Under the pieces are notes generated by a model. The model ran no database searches and was not told the DNA's origin. It saw only the letters and a list, made by a program, of their open reading frames with translations. Both the position numbers and the translations under genes were made by a program. Positions 47,921-56,508 of a DNA stretch of 64,000 nt are shown piece by piece. Where the stretch lies: positions 1-64,000 of the forward strand of contig CAZTZE010000024.1 of assembly GCA_964618215.1 (NCBI GenBank), in the 5' to 3' direction. The DNA comes from CG2-30-58-95 sp964618215 (GTDB lineage: Bacteria; Chloroflexota; Anaerolineae; Anaerolineales; Villigracilaceae). Numbering within the stretch: position 1 is the stretch's first letter; each line of letters begins with the position of its first letter.

Positions 47921-48206
47921 CTGGCTCGACCTTGCCTTTAATTCCCTATGGGTTATCGCCCTCGCTCTGGCGTTGGCCGTGCTTTCTTTTGCGTCTTGGG
48001 AGGCCAAGGTCGGTGGTGAGCGGCTGCGGGACGTGCTTTCCCGTCCGCGCTGGGAATTTACGCTTAATCTGGCTGGCGCACTGTTCTGTCTTGGGCTGGC
48101 AGCGACCTCGGATAAGATTTGGGAGCGGGTGGTCTGGCTGGTTCTGGCGGGGTTGTACCTCTTCCAGATCGGGTTTAACTTCTGGAAGCGTAGACGGGCA
48201 AGTTGA
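47913..48206 (+). CDS. small membrane protein of unknown function
   Basis: A 97-residue protein with three hydrophobic segments (about 10-28, 50-66 and 73-88). GTG start within the end of the HEPN gene. Its likely natural neighbour is the O-antigen ligase gene, which the HEPN-MNT pair would then have separated from it; this is inferred from the short membrane-protein context. No family recognised. Confidence 0.6.
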   Translation: MIDWLDLAFNSLWVIALALALAVLSFASWEAKVGGERLRDVLSRPRWEFTLNLAGALFCLGLAATSDKIWERVVWLVLAGLYLFQIGFNFWKRRRAS

Positions 48207-48291
48207 TCTGGCAGTCAGTCGGCAACCAGTGTGCGGGATCGGGAGGTCCCGCACAATCTTGATAGCCCCTTTGTGACCCTTGGTGTCCTTT

Positions 48292-49197
48292 ATGTTAAAA
48301 ATCCTGGTTACTGGTGGAGCTGGTTTCATCGGTTCGCGCGTTGCGCAAGCCTATCTGCAGGCAGGCCATCAGGTAGTCGTCATTGACAATCTGGCGCGAG
48401 GCCAATATGCGCATGTGCCAATGGGCGTTGCATTCTATAACGTGGATATCTGTGACCAGTTAGCTGTCCATGAGGCGATCGAGCGCGAGCGACCAGACAT
48501 CGTCAGCCATCACGCCGCCCTGGTCTTTGTGCGCGAGTCGCAGCGCTTTCCTGGGGACTACTTGCGAGTTAACCTGGACGGCACGCGGAATGTGCTGAAA
48601 GCGGCCAGGGAAGCCGGCGCGCGTAAGGTAATTTTTGCCTCCAGCGGCGGCGCGGTGTATGGCGATCCGCCGGAATTGCCCATCCGCGAAGAAGCTCCGC
48701 GCCTGCCGCGCTCGCCTTATGGGGAGACCAAGCTGCGGGCGGAGGATGCACTGCTCGCCGAGGGGGATGAGCTGGAGGTGGTCATCCTGCGTTACGGCAA
48801 TGTCTATGGCCCGGGCCAGGATCACAGCGTGGTGACGAAGTTTGCGGCAGCGTTGCGCGACGGCAAACAGCCCATCATCTTCGGCGACGGCAGCCAGAGC
48901 CGCGACTATGTCTACGTCACGGACGTGGTGCGCGCCAATCTGCTGGCGCTGAATCCGGGCCTGACGGGGATCTTCAACATTGGCTCTGCTGAAGAGCGAA
49001 GTGTATTGGAGGTTTATCGAAGCGTGGTGGCGGACATGCACAATGGCATACCACCAGTTCACCTGCCGGACAACCCCTTCGAGGTGCGGCGCAACGTGCT
49101 GGACATTCGGCGGGCGCGGTCAACCCTGGGCTGGCAGCCTGAGGTGGGCTTCGATGAGGGCGTCAGGTTGACTGTGGAGGGAGTGGTTGGAGGGTAA
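48292..49197 (+). CDS. UDP-glucose 4-epimerase-like NAD-dependent epimerase
   Basis: Extended SDR of 301 residues: V-T-G-G-A-G-F-I-G-S at residues 5-14, A-S-S-G-G-A-V-Y-G, catalytic Y-G-E-T-K and D-Y-V-Y-V-T-D-V-V. Best read as a GalE-type epimerase. The start lies in a CCTTTGTGACC / TTGGTG-type repeat (48266-48300); its ATG comes from the TTTATGTTAAAA end of that repeat, so the repeat supplies the leader. The next gene begins 41 nt behind. Confidence 0.85.
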   Translation: MLKILVTGGAGFIGSRVAQAYLQAGHQVVVIDNLARGQYAHVPMGVAFYNVDICDQLAVHEAIERERPDIVSHHAALVFVRESQRFPGDYLRVNLDGTRNVLKAAREAGARKVIFASSGGAVYGDPPELPIREEAPRLPRSPYGETKLRAEDALLAEGDELEVVILRYGNVYGPGQDHSVVTKFAAALRDGKQPIIFGDGSQSRDYVYVTDVVRANLLALNPGLTGIFNIGSAEERSVLEVYRSVVADMHNGIPPVHLPDNPFEVRRNVLDIRRARSTLGWQPEVGFDEGVRLTVEGVVGG

Positions 49198-49237
49198 GCC
49201 CCCTGCGGGGGTGCTGCGCGAATACCCGCCCTACACA

Positions 49238-50260
49238 ATGGATGCGAATAAACGATCGCTCAACACCCAAACCATCCTGCGCGGCCTGAGGATCGTACTC
49301 GGCCTCATCCTGCTGGTTTTTGCTCTGAAGGACGCCAATTGGATCGAGCTGCGCAAGAGCGTCACGGCGGCCAATCTGACCTGGCTCTTACTGGCCCTCG
49401 GCATTGTGGTGCTTGGGCTGGTTCTCAAGATTTGGCGTTGGGCCACTCTCCTGGATAATTTTGGCATCAAGAATCCGCTTGGGTTGGTCAGCCAGGCTTA
49501 TCTGGCCGGGCAGGCAGCCAATATCTTGCTGCCCATTCGCGGCGGAGAATTGGTGCGTGTTGGCATGTTGGGGAAAGGGGAGGCAAACAACCTGGCGCGC
49601 ATCGCGGGGACGATTGCGCTAGAAAAGTTTCTGGATCTTCTCGCGCTGACGGGTCTTACCATTCTCGTTTTGCCTTCCCTGCGCTCGATTGGCAGCCATT
49701 ATGGTAGCCTGAAATATGGCTACCATTACATTCCACAAGGACTTGTGATCTTTGCTTTTGCGGGAATTGCATTTCTCGTGTTGTATGTTTTCTGGGCGAC
49801 TCGAATATGGTCAAGCATCAAGAATAAAGCCCAGCGCAGCCATTCGCCATGGATTGTCCGCACGGTAGGTGTGATCGGTCAATTCATCGAAAGCAGCAAT
49901 TGGCTGAAAGATTGGCGCAAGATGCTCGCTTCATCCCTGATCACGCTGGTCATCTGGAGCCTGATGTGGGCCACCAATCTGGCGGCTTTCAAGAGTGTCC
50001 ATCTGAACGCGGACCCGCTCCTGGCTGGCCTGGTGCTGACGTTGGTTTATATCGGCCTGATCCCGGCGCTGATGCCCGGCAACATCGGGCCGTTTTATTT
50101 TTTTGCCCAACTGGCGTTGCGCGCCTTCGCCATCCCCTTCGAGCAGGCATTGGCCTTTGCGATCCTGCTCCACGCGGTTGTGACCCTGCCGGTGTTGGTC
50201 ATCGGGGGGGTGATTTTGCTGGCTTCTGGCAGGAAACGCCGATATTATTCAGTGATATAG
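49238..50260 (+). CDS. flippase-like UPF0104 / LPG-synthase-TM family protein
   Basis: A 340-residue membrane protein with about 8 segments. W-L-L-L-A-L-G-I-V-V-L-G, N-I-L-L-P-I-R-G-G-E-L-V-R-V and L-M-P-G-N-I-G-P-F-Y are the conserved parts of the UPF0104 family, linked to lipid-linked sugar export or lipid translocation. In the loop before the fifth segment it contains Y-G-S-L-K-Y-G-Y-H-Y, added by an exact copy of the 26-nt palindrome (49701-49726); relatives should have a short S-H-Y-I-P-type loop here. The start was placed at ATG 49238 rather than upstream. Confidence 0.83.
   Translation: MDANKRSLNTQTILRGLRIVLGLILLVFALKDANWIELRKSVTAANLTWLLLALGIVVLGLVLKIWRWATLLDNFGIKNPLGLVSQAYLAGQAANILLPIRGGELVRVGMLGKGEANNLARIAGTIALEKFLDLLALTGLTILVLPSLRSIGSHYGSLKYGYHYIPQGLVIFAFAGIAFLVLYVFWATRIWSSIKNKAQRSHSPWIVRTVGVIGQFIESSNWLKDWRKMLASSLITLVIWSLMWATNLAAFKSVHLNADPLLAGLVLTLVYIGLIPALMPGNIGPFYFFAQLALRAFAIPFEQALAFAILLHAVVTLPVLVIGGVILLASGRKRRYYSVI
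49701..49726. repeat. 26-nt palindrome, copy 4 (inside UPF0104 gene)
   Basis: Identical in arms and loop to the copy at 39145 (loop TGAAATAT) and read in the same frame, inserting nine codons between S-H and Y-I-P. The two host genes are otherwise unrelated and 10 kb apart. Confidence 0.93.
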
Positions 50261-50280
50261 GGTTTTCTTGAATTCCACTT

Positions 50281-50402
50281 TTCTGTCATGCTGAGGGGCG
50301 TTTTTCCCTGGCACCGCCCGCTAGGGCAGGAGTGCCCCGAAGCATCCTCTTGAAGGCCCGGAGAGACCCTTCGGTCGTAAAAGCACTCCCTCAGGGTGAC
50401 AC
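50281..50402. repeat. TGTCATGCTGAGG ... CCTCAGGGTGACA-type dispersed repeat
   Basis: Inverted ends CTGTCATGCTGAGG and CCCTCAGGGTGACA flank a region with GAGACCCTTCGGTCG, also found at 53455-53473. It occupies the leader of the following gene. Non-coding. Confidence 0.8.
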
Positions 50403-50415
50403 AGAATATTCAGCA

Positions 50416-52011
50416 ATGAAAAATATATCTATCGTTATTCCAGCCAGAAACGCCGCAGGCAGTATCCAGGAGTGCCTGAGGGCAGTACTGGCGCAAGAGA
50501 ACCTCGATCAAGAGTTGGAGGTCATCCTGGTGGATGACGGCTCGACGGACGATACAGCGGGATTGGCGGAGAGTCTGGGTGTGCGCGTAATCCGCCAGGC
50601 GAACGCCGGGCCGGCTGCGGCGCGCAACGCCGGCGCGCGTCTGGCACGCGGCGAGATCCTCGCCTTCACCGATGCGGACTGCGCGCCTGCGTCCGATTGG
50701 TTGCAGCATCTCACCGCGCCGTTTTCATCCCCTGAGATCGTCGCGGCCAAGGGTGCTTACCGGACGGATCAACGCTCGCTCGTCGCTCGTTTTGTCCAGC
50801 AGGAGTATGAGTCCAAGTATGCGCGCCTGGCGAAACAGCGTTTCATTGATTTCGTGGACACGTACTCGGCCGCCTACCGACGGGACGTGTTCCTGGAGAA
50901 CGGGGGGTTCGATGCAGCCTTTCCTGTGCCTTCAGTGGAGGATCAGGAATTATCTTTCCGGCTGGCGCGCAAGGGTTATCACATGGTTTTCGTCCCTCAG
51001 GCGGCTGTCTACCATAAACATGACCAAACCTGGGGCGAGTATGCCAGGCGCAAGTTCGGCATCGGTTATTGGAAGGCCTTTATGTTGCGCTGGCTGCCGG
51101 AGAAAATCCTGAGTGATTCGCATACCCCCGCTTCCTTGCGCTGGCAGATCGGACTCCTGGGCCTGGCCGGGATATTGGGCCTGAGCAGGTTGGTCTGGCC
51201 TATGGGAGGCTGGATCGCCCTGGGCGGCCTCCTCCTTTTCTATCTGACCGGGCTGCCGCTCTTTTCCCAGATTTATCATCGAGATAGGGGGGTACTGTGG
51301 GCGGCGCCTATTCTTCTCATCCTGAGGGCATTGACGCTCGGAACTGGCTTGCTGGCAGGCTTTCTCCACCCGGCTCGCAGGCGGGTGCGAACCCACGAAG
51401 GGCTGGCATTGGTGGAACGAGCCGCCAAACGTCTTCTTGACATTGCGGGCGGTTTCATCGGCCTGGTTCTTTCCGCGCCGTTCCTTGTCATCGCGGCCGT
51501 TGCCATCAAGCTGGACAGTCGCGGGCCGGCCTTTTTCGTGCAGGAGCGGGCGGGCGAGTTCGGCAAACCGTTTCGGGTGATCAAATTGCGAACCATGGTT
51601 TGGGATGCTGAACAGCGTGTAAATGAGGTGATGGAGAAAAACATCCTCAAAGGCCCGGTGTATAAAATCCCAAACGACCCGCGCGTGACACGAGTAGGCC
51701 GTCTTTTGCGGCGGATGAGCGTTGACGAACTGCCCCAGGTCTGGAATGTCTTGAAGGGCGAGATGAGCCTGGTCGGGCCGCGCCCGGAAGAGACCTGGGT
51801 CGTGGAGCAGTATAACGATGACCAGCGCCAAAGGCTGGTCGTAAAACCTGGACTGACCGGCCCGATGCAGGTCGCCGGCCGCGGCGAACTGGACATGGAG
51901 GCACGCCTGGCCTTGGAGATTGATTACATCAAGAATTATTCTTTGCTAAAAGACCTGAGCATTTTACTCAAGACGATACCGGCGGTACTTTCCGGCAAGG
52001 GCGCGCTTTAG
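50416..52011 (+). CDS. GT2 glycosyltransferase fused to polyprenyl phosphoglycosyltransferase
   Basis: A 531-residue two-domain enzyme. Residues 1-230: GT2 fold with V-I-P-A-R-N-A-A-G, V-D-D-G-S-T-D-D-T and A-F-T-D-A-D-C-A-P (metal acids). Two or three membrane segments follow (about 235-330). Residues 345-531: bacterial sugar transferase (PF02397) with A-A-K-R-L-L-D-I-A-G-G, K-L-R-T-M-V, D-E-L-P-Q-V-W-N-V-L and S-L-V-G-P-R-P-E. The second half would put the first sugar on the carrier and the first half a second one. An independent initiator from the WbpL-like protein at 28034. Confidence 0.87.
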   Translation: MKNISIVIPARNAAGSIQECLRAVLAQENLDQELEVILVDDGSTDDTAGLAESLGVRVIRQANAGPAAARNAGARLARGEILAFTDADCAPASDWLQHLTAPFSSPEIVAAKGAYRTDQRSLVARFVQQEYESKYARLAKQRFIDFVDTYSAAYRRDVFLENGGFDAAFPVPSVEDQELSFRLARKGYHMVFVPQAAVYHKHDQTWGEYARRKFGIGYWKAFMLRWLPEKILSDSHTPASLRWQIGLLGLAGILGLSRLVWPMGGWIALGGLLLFYLTGLPLFSQIYHRDRGVLWAAPILLILRALTLGTGLLAGFLHPARRRVRTHEGLALVERAAKRLLDIAGGFIGLVLSAPFLVIAAVAIKLDSRGPAFFVQERAGEFGKPFRVIKLRTMVWDAEQRVNEVMEKNILKGPVYKIPNDPRVTRVGRLLRRMSVDELPQVWNVLKGEMSLVGPRPEETWVVEQYNDDQRQRLVVKPGLTGPMQVAGRGELDMEARLALEIDYIKNYSLLKDLSILLKTIPAVLSGKGAL

Positions 52012-52064
52012 GTTTTCTCCCCCTAACCCGGACAAGCCGGATTTTTTTGCCGACAAAGTCTAAT

Positions 52065-53228
52065 ATGATGGACAGGCGAAAATTTTCGCAGATCGCTAAA
52101 ATGATCGCGGTGATCGTTCTGCTGGCTTTGGTGGCCGGCGGGGCTGACTTTGCCCTCTTTTACTTCGGCCCACCGCCGCCGAGCCAGGCTTGCAAACGCA
52201 TCCACGTTCAGGTGCTTCCAATCCCCGAGCCAATCCCGGCGCAAGTTGGGGCAGCCGGCGCGGAGGCTGGCGCGTCCACCCCAGCCGAGGGGGCGCTGAG
52301 ACTTTTCACCCCGGAAGAACTCTCGCCACGCGCCGGCTTTGGCATTTCTTCGCCGGCGGATGCTGCGCTGTGGGCCAGTCGCCTGGGCGCGGGTTGGTAT
52401 CTGGACTGGGCGGTGCAAAACAGGCCAAAAGGTCCGCTACCGGAGCACTGGCAAATGATCCGTCTGTTCCCGGACGGATGTGTTTATCCCTCGCGGGCAG
52501 CCATCCGTTGGGCGGCGTTCCACAACCGCGGCCAGGTCTGGGTGGTCGGCAATGAACCGGACGTTATCTGGCAGGATGACGTGACGCCGGAGACGTACGC
52601 CCAGCTTTACCATGATTTGTATTACCTGATCAAGAAAACCGACCCCAGCGCGTCTGTTGCCGCAGGAAGTATCTCCCAGGCGACGCCCATCCGCCTGGCC
52701 TACCTGGATCGGGTCCTGGCGGCTTACCAGGATATGTATGCTGAACCTTTGCCGGCGGATTGGTGGAGCGTACATGGCTATGTCTTGCGCGAGGAACGCG
52801 GCGCCTGGGGGGTGGATATCCCGCCAGGGTTTTATGCGTTGTGGGGGGAGTTGTATCAGCCCGAAGATCATGGCCGGCTTGACATTTTCGTCGCCCAGAT
52901 CATCGCTTTTCGCCAATGGATGGCGGTCAATGGTTATCGGGATAAACCCCTGGTTGTGACTGAGTTTGGCATTTTGTTGGGAGTGGAGGATGGCTATACT
53001 CCTGAGAGGGTCGCCCAATATCTGCATGAGAGCGTCTCCTGGCTGGAGACGGCCATGGACGAGGAGCTTGGATATCCGCTGGATGAGAATCGATTGGCCC
53101 AGCGTTGGGCCTGGTTCAGCCTGACGGATCGTTATTTCCCGGTTTCAGACCTGGTTAATTTGGAGGCGGATACTTTAACGATCGTAGGTCAGGCTTATCG
53201 GGAGTACAATCTTGTACCTGTAAAATGA
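52065..53228 (+). CDS. membrane-anchored glycoside-hydrolase-like protein
   Basis: A 387-residue protein with one N-terminal membrane segment (about residues 11-31), a Pro/Ala-rich linker, then a TIM-barrel-like domain. V-V-G-N-E-P-D-V-I-W has the Asn-Glu-Pro motif of clan GH-A hydrolases and V-V-T-E-F-G-I-L a second Glu, the expected acid and nucleophile. It would work outside the cell on the exported glycan. Exact family not assigned. Start at ATG 52065. Confidence 0.7.
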   Translation: MMDRRKFSQIAKMIAVIVLLALVAGGADFALFYFGPPPPSQACKRIHVQVLPIPEPIPAQVGAAGAEAGASTPAEGALRLFTPEELSPRAGFGISSPADAALWASRLGAGWYLDWAVQNRPKGPLPEHWQMIRLFPDGCVYPSRAAIRWAAFHNRGQVWVVGNEPDVIWQDDVTPETYAQLYHDLYYLIKKTDPSASVAAGSISQATPIRLAYLDRVLAAYQDMYAEPLPADWWSVHGYVLREERGAWGVDIPPGFYALWGELYQPEDHGRLDIFVAQIIAFRQWMAVNGYRDKPLVVTEFGILLGVEDGYTPERVAQYLHESVSWLETAMDEELGYPLDENRLAQRWAWFSLTDRYFPVSDLVNLEADTLTIVGQAYREYNLVPVK

Positions 53229-53596
53229 ATTTTTGGGTATAATTGCCTCGCTATGCTGTGTTGATGGGTTCGTCGTCACGGATTTTTAGAGTTGGATATT
53301 ATTGGTAACTGCTCAGCCAGATTGTCATTCTCCCGGAAGGACACCGGGATGGTGTGAGCCGCTGGTGTTCCCATTCGCTGCGCTCAGGGCATGCTTCCAG
53401 CGGCGAAGCCTGCCCTGAGCGCAGGCCGAAGGGAATCTCCTCCGACTGGCCTTGAGACCCTTCGGTCGCACAGACTTGTCCTGAGCGTAGCCGAAGGAAC
53501 GCTCCCTCCCTGGCCTAGCCCGCCAGGGCAGGCAGGGTGACAGGCCTGAGGCAGTTACTATTATTGTGTAAAAAAGAGACACAAGGAGCATTCTAA
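53229..53596. repeat. leader of the Wzc gene: promoter box and repeats
   Basis: A TATAAT at 53238-53243 comes right behind the previous gene. From 53330 there is the CTCCCGGAAGGACACC repeat, then CTGAGCGCAGGCCGAAGG / CCTGAGCGTAGCCGAAGG and GAGACCCTTCGGTCG blocks, ending in GGGCAGGCAGGGTGACAGG. No gene. ACAAGGAG precedes the Wzc start. Confidence 0.75.
53238..53243 (+). promoter_or_regulatory. putative -10 box (TATAAT)
   Basis: A consensus TATAAT right behind the stop of the GH-like gene. A TTGTAC at 53212 is a weak -35 with a 20-nt spacer. It would give a transcript with a 350-nt repeat-rich leader ahead of the Wzc-like gene. Confidence 0.35.
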
Positions 53597-55438
53597 ATGG
53601 AACTAAAGCAATATATGGCCCTGGCACAGCGCTGGGCCTGGCTGATGATCCTGGGATTGATATTTGGCGCGGCCGGCGGTTTTTTGGGCAGCCGCTATCA
53701 AAAACCGGTCTACCAGGGGAATACCAAGGTGATGATCACACGCAGCACTTCTCAAAGCCAGGCCTCGGATGTAACCGCTTATTTGAGCGGCCAGCAATTG
53801 ACGAGCACGTATGTCGAATTGCTGACCACCGATGCGGTCTTGAATATCGTCTCCGAGCGCCTGGGTTATGAACTCGATTCCGATCAAGTCAAAGTTCAGG
53901 CCGTGCGCGATACGCAGATCGTTGATATTATCGCCGAGGATACCGATCCGGCGCGGGCGGCCGCGATTTCCAACATGCTGGTGACGGTCTTGATCGAGCA
54001 AAACGATACGATCCAGTCCGGCCGCTACATTTCGATGGAAGAGGGCCTGCAAGCCCAGAAAACGCAAATGGAGAACCAGATCGCCGCGCTCCAGAGCCAG
54101 ATTGACCAGGCCTCGACCCAGACCGTAGAAGAACAACGCCAATGGATCGAGGATCAGATTTCAGCCTTACAGGCGGAAAGCACCAGTTTACAAGGCGATA
54201 TCGCCAAATTGACCCCACCGGGCACGCCGGAAGAGCAGGCTTTGCTGGATGAGAAGAAGGCGCGTTTGGAGCAGATCCAACCCTTGCTGGCGCTCTATCA
54301 ACAAAGCTATACCAACCTGGTGGTCTATGGCCAACCAGTGCAGGGCGGCAGCGGAAGCGTAACCACCAATCTTTCCTTGCTGCAAACTACACAATCCCTA
54401 TACCAACAGATCTATTCTTCGATTTTGACCAACCTGGAAAACGTCCGCCTGGCGCGTTTGCAAAACACACCCAACGTTGTCCAGATCGAACCGGCCACCA
54501 TGCAGGAAAAGCCGGTGCGCCCACGCACCATGGTCAACACCGCCCTGGCTGGCGTGGTCGGGCTGATGCTGGCAGTCGGGTTCGTCTTCCTGAAGGAGTA
54601 TCTTGACGACACCTTGAAAACTCCGGAGGACATCGAGCGTTTGCTCGACCTCTCAACGATCGGCTATATCGCCCAGATGAAATATGCTGATGAGAGCAAA
54701 GAAGAACTGTACGTCGCCCGGCAGCCACGTTCGCCGGTATCCGAGGCCTTCCGTTCACTGCGCACCAACCTGGAATTTGCCGGCGTGGATAAACCGATAA
54801 AAACCATAATGGTTACCAGCCCGGGTCCGGGTGAAGGCAAGACGACCATATCTGCTAATCTGGCTGCGATCATCGCCCAGGGCGGCAAACGCGTCATTCT
54901 GATGGATGCGGACTTGCGCAAGCCGCGCCTCCATCGCATGTTAGGCATTCCGAACCGGGTGGGGCTGAGCGACGTTTTTCGCGGACACCTGGACCTCGAA
55001 ACGGCGATCCACAGTTGGGATGGCGTTGAAGGGATGAAGGTGATCACCAGCGGCAGCCTGCCGCCCAACCCGGGCGAACTGTTGGGATCGGCGAAGATGA
55101 TCCAGATTCTGGAAGAGCTAAAAGAACAAGCGGATGTGGTGGTGATTGACTGCCCCCCCTCTCTGGTGGCGGATGCCCAGGTGCTGGCAGCCAAAGTGGA
55201 TGCCGTCTTGCTGGTCGTTCAGCCAGGCCATACCCACATTGATTCCGCCAAAGCCACGCTCGAACAATTGGGGCGAGCGAATGCCAGGGTGGTCGGTGCG
55301 GTTTTAAACCGTATTCCTCGCGAGCGAGGCTATTATTATGGCGGCTACCGCTATCACTATTACCGCGGTGACCAATACCAATATTACGGCGATAGTTCCG
55401 ACAGCGGCAGGAAGAAAAAACGGGGCAGCGCGTCTTGA
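53597..55438 (+). CDS. Wzc-like polysaccharide co-polymerase / BY-kinase
   Basis: A 613-residue protein with Wzz domain (membrane segment 17-33, long coiled coil about 150-260, second membrane segment about 316-333) and a C-terminal tyrosine kinase. Walker A is G-P-G-E-G-K-T-T at about 409-416 and Walker A' V-I-L-M-D-A-D-L-R-K-P; V-V-V-I-D-C-P-P is Walker B. The Tyr-rich end (Y-Y-Y-G-G-Y-R-Y-H-Y-Y) provides autophosphorylation sites. It controls chain length and export with the phosphatase at 57454. Confidence 0.92.
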   Translation: MELKQYMALAQRWAWLMILGLIFGAAGGFLGSRYQKPVYQGNTKVMITRSTSQSQASDVTAYLSGQQLTSTYVELLTTDAVLNIVSERLGYELDSDQVKVQAVRDTQIVDIIAEDTDPARAAAISNMLVTVLIEQNDTIQSGRYISMEEGLQAQKTQMENQIAALQSQIDQASTQTVEEQRQWIEDQISALQAESTSLQGDIAKLTPPGTPEEQALLDEKKARLEQIQPLLALYQQSYTNLVVYGQPVQGGSGSVTTNLSLLQTTQSLYQQIYSSILTNLENVRLARLQNTPNVVQIEPATMQEKPVRPRTMVNTALAGVVGLMLAVGFVFLKEYLDDTLKTPEDIERLLDLSTIGYIAQMKYADESKEELYVARQPRSPVSEAFRSLRTNLEFAGVDKPIKTIMVTSPGPGEGKTTISANLAAIIAQGGKRVILMDADLRKPRLHRMLGIPNRVGLSDVFRGHLDLETAIHSWDGVEGMKVITSGSLPPNPGELLGSAKMIQILEELKEQADVVVIDCPPSLVADAQVLAAKVDAVLLVVQPGHTHIDSAKATLEQLGRANARVVGAVLNRIPRERGYYYGGYRYHYYRGDQYQYYGDSSDSGRKKKRGSAS

Positions 55439-55473
55439 GCTGGGTCAGTCAGGGCGATTGAAGGAAAGATCAA

Positions 55474-56364
55474 ATGATGCCAGAGTCATCCGGAAAGGTA
55501 GAGACATTCTGTCCTTTTATTGGACTGGCAGATGATTCTCAAACCAGGCTGGCTTACCCGTCTGCGTGGAACCTGTGCCATCGTGCGGTACCCCCGGTTG
55601 CAGCCAGAGAGGAGCATCAGCGCCTCTATTGCCTGGCGAGCGGATATTTGGCCTGCCCGGTCTTGCGCGGGAAGCGAGATGCGCCGTTGCCGGATGCCCT
55701 CCGTGCTCCGAGGGTTGAATCCGGTCAGGGGAGGTGGAGGACAAGCTTGAGCGTGGTCGCCGCAGTCGGGCTGCTATTGCTGGGATTGGCGAGCGGTTGG
55801 ATGGCGAGGAGCTATCTCTGGCCTATCATATCGCCGGGTGAGGCGATCGGAGTGGGGCTGCCAACCGTTTCACCGTCACCCGAAATGGTAAGCGGCGACT
55901 GGACACCCACCAGCTCGCCGTCCCCGACAGCCAGTTTCACTCTCGCACCGGAATCACCTACCTCAACAGCTACTCCCCTGCCGACCTGGACGCCGACCGC
56001 CACCCCGCAGACCTGTTTCCAGTTGATCTCCCCGCAGGATGGAGCAGAACTCCCCAATAAGAAAGCGATTACCTTCACTTGGAGCGAACAAGCCGGAGCA
56101 GTCAAATACGTCCTCACCTTTACGTTCCCGAACGGCCAGTCGGTCACCTTTGAGTCTCAGAAGACCGAGCATACGCGCTACATGGAATCGCTGATCATGG
56201 GAGGCAGGTACACCTGGCAGGTGACTGCGCTGGACCCCCTGGGCGAGAATATCTGCACAGCGGAGCCCTACACTTTCACCAAGTCTGTCGGTGATACCCC
56301 CACACCGACCGGTGAGCCAGGTACGCTCCCGACCAAAACGCCTGCAAATACCCCCACGCCATAA
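55474..56364 (+). CDS. Cys-module membrane protein with Pro/Thr-rich linker
   Basis: A 296-residue protein. Its N-terminus has a cysteine module: F-C-P-F-I-G-L-A-D-D, A-Y-P-S-A-W-N-L-C-H-R, Q-x3-Y-C-L and A-C-P-V-L. A membrane segment follows (about 92-112), then a Pro/Thr/Ser linker and an outer domain around L-I-S-P-Q-D-G-A-E-L-P, resembling an Ig-like fold. The same module heads the LysM protein behind it. Four Cys and one His could bind metal. Function unknown. Confidence 0.72.
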   Translation: MMPESSGKVETFCPFIGLADDSQTRLAYPSAWNLCHRAVPPVAAREEHQRLYCLASGYLACPVLRGKRDAPLPDALRAPRVESGQGRWRTSLSVVAAVGLLLLGLASGWMARSYLWPIISPGEAIGVGLPTVSPSPEMVSGDWTPTSSPSPTASFTLAPESPTSTATPLPTWTPTATPQTCFQLISPQDGAELPNKKAITFTWSEQAGAVKYVLTFTFPNGQSVTFESQKTEHTRYMESLIMGGRYTWQVTALDPLGENICTAEPYTFTKSVGDTPTPTGEPGTLPTKTPANTPTP

Positions 56365-56508
56365 TCAATGGGCGCCGCGTCTTCACATCACTGTTCATCT
56401 CCGTTTACACCTGCACTCCCTTGTCTCCGGTAAATTGTTGTTTCCGAATGCTCTCCCAAGAATCAAAATTTGAATCACATAAAAAAGACGGATTGATAGA
56501 GAGAAATT

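Noticed and set aside
49849..50271. 140-codon frame inside the UPF0104 gene
   Set aside because: Out-of-frame shadow of the clear membrane protein gene.
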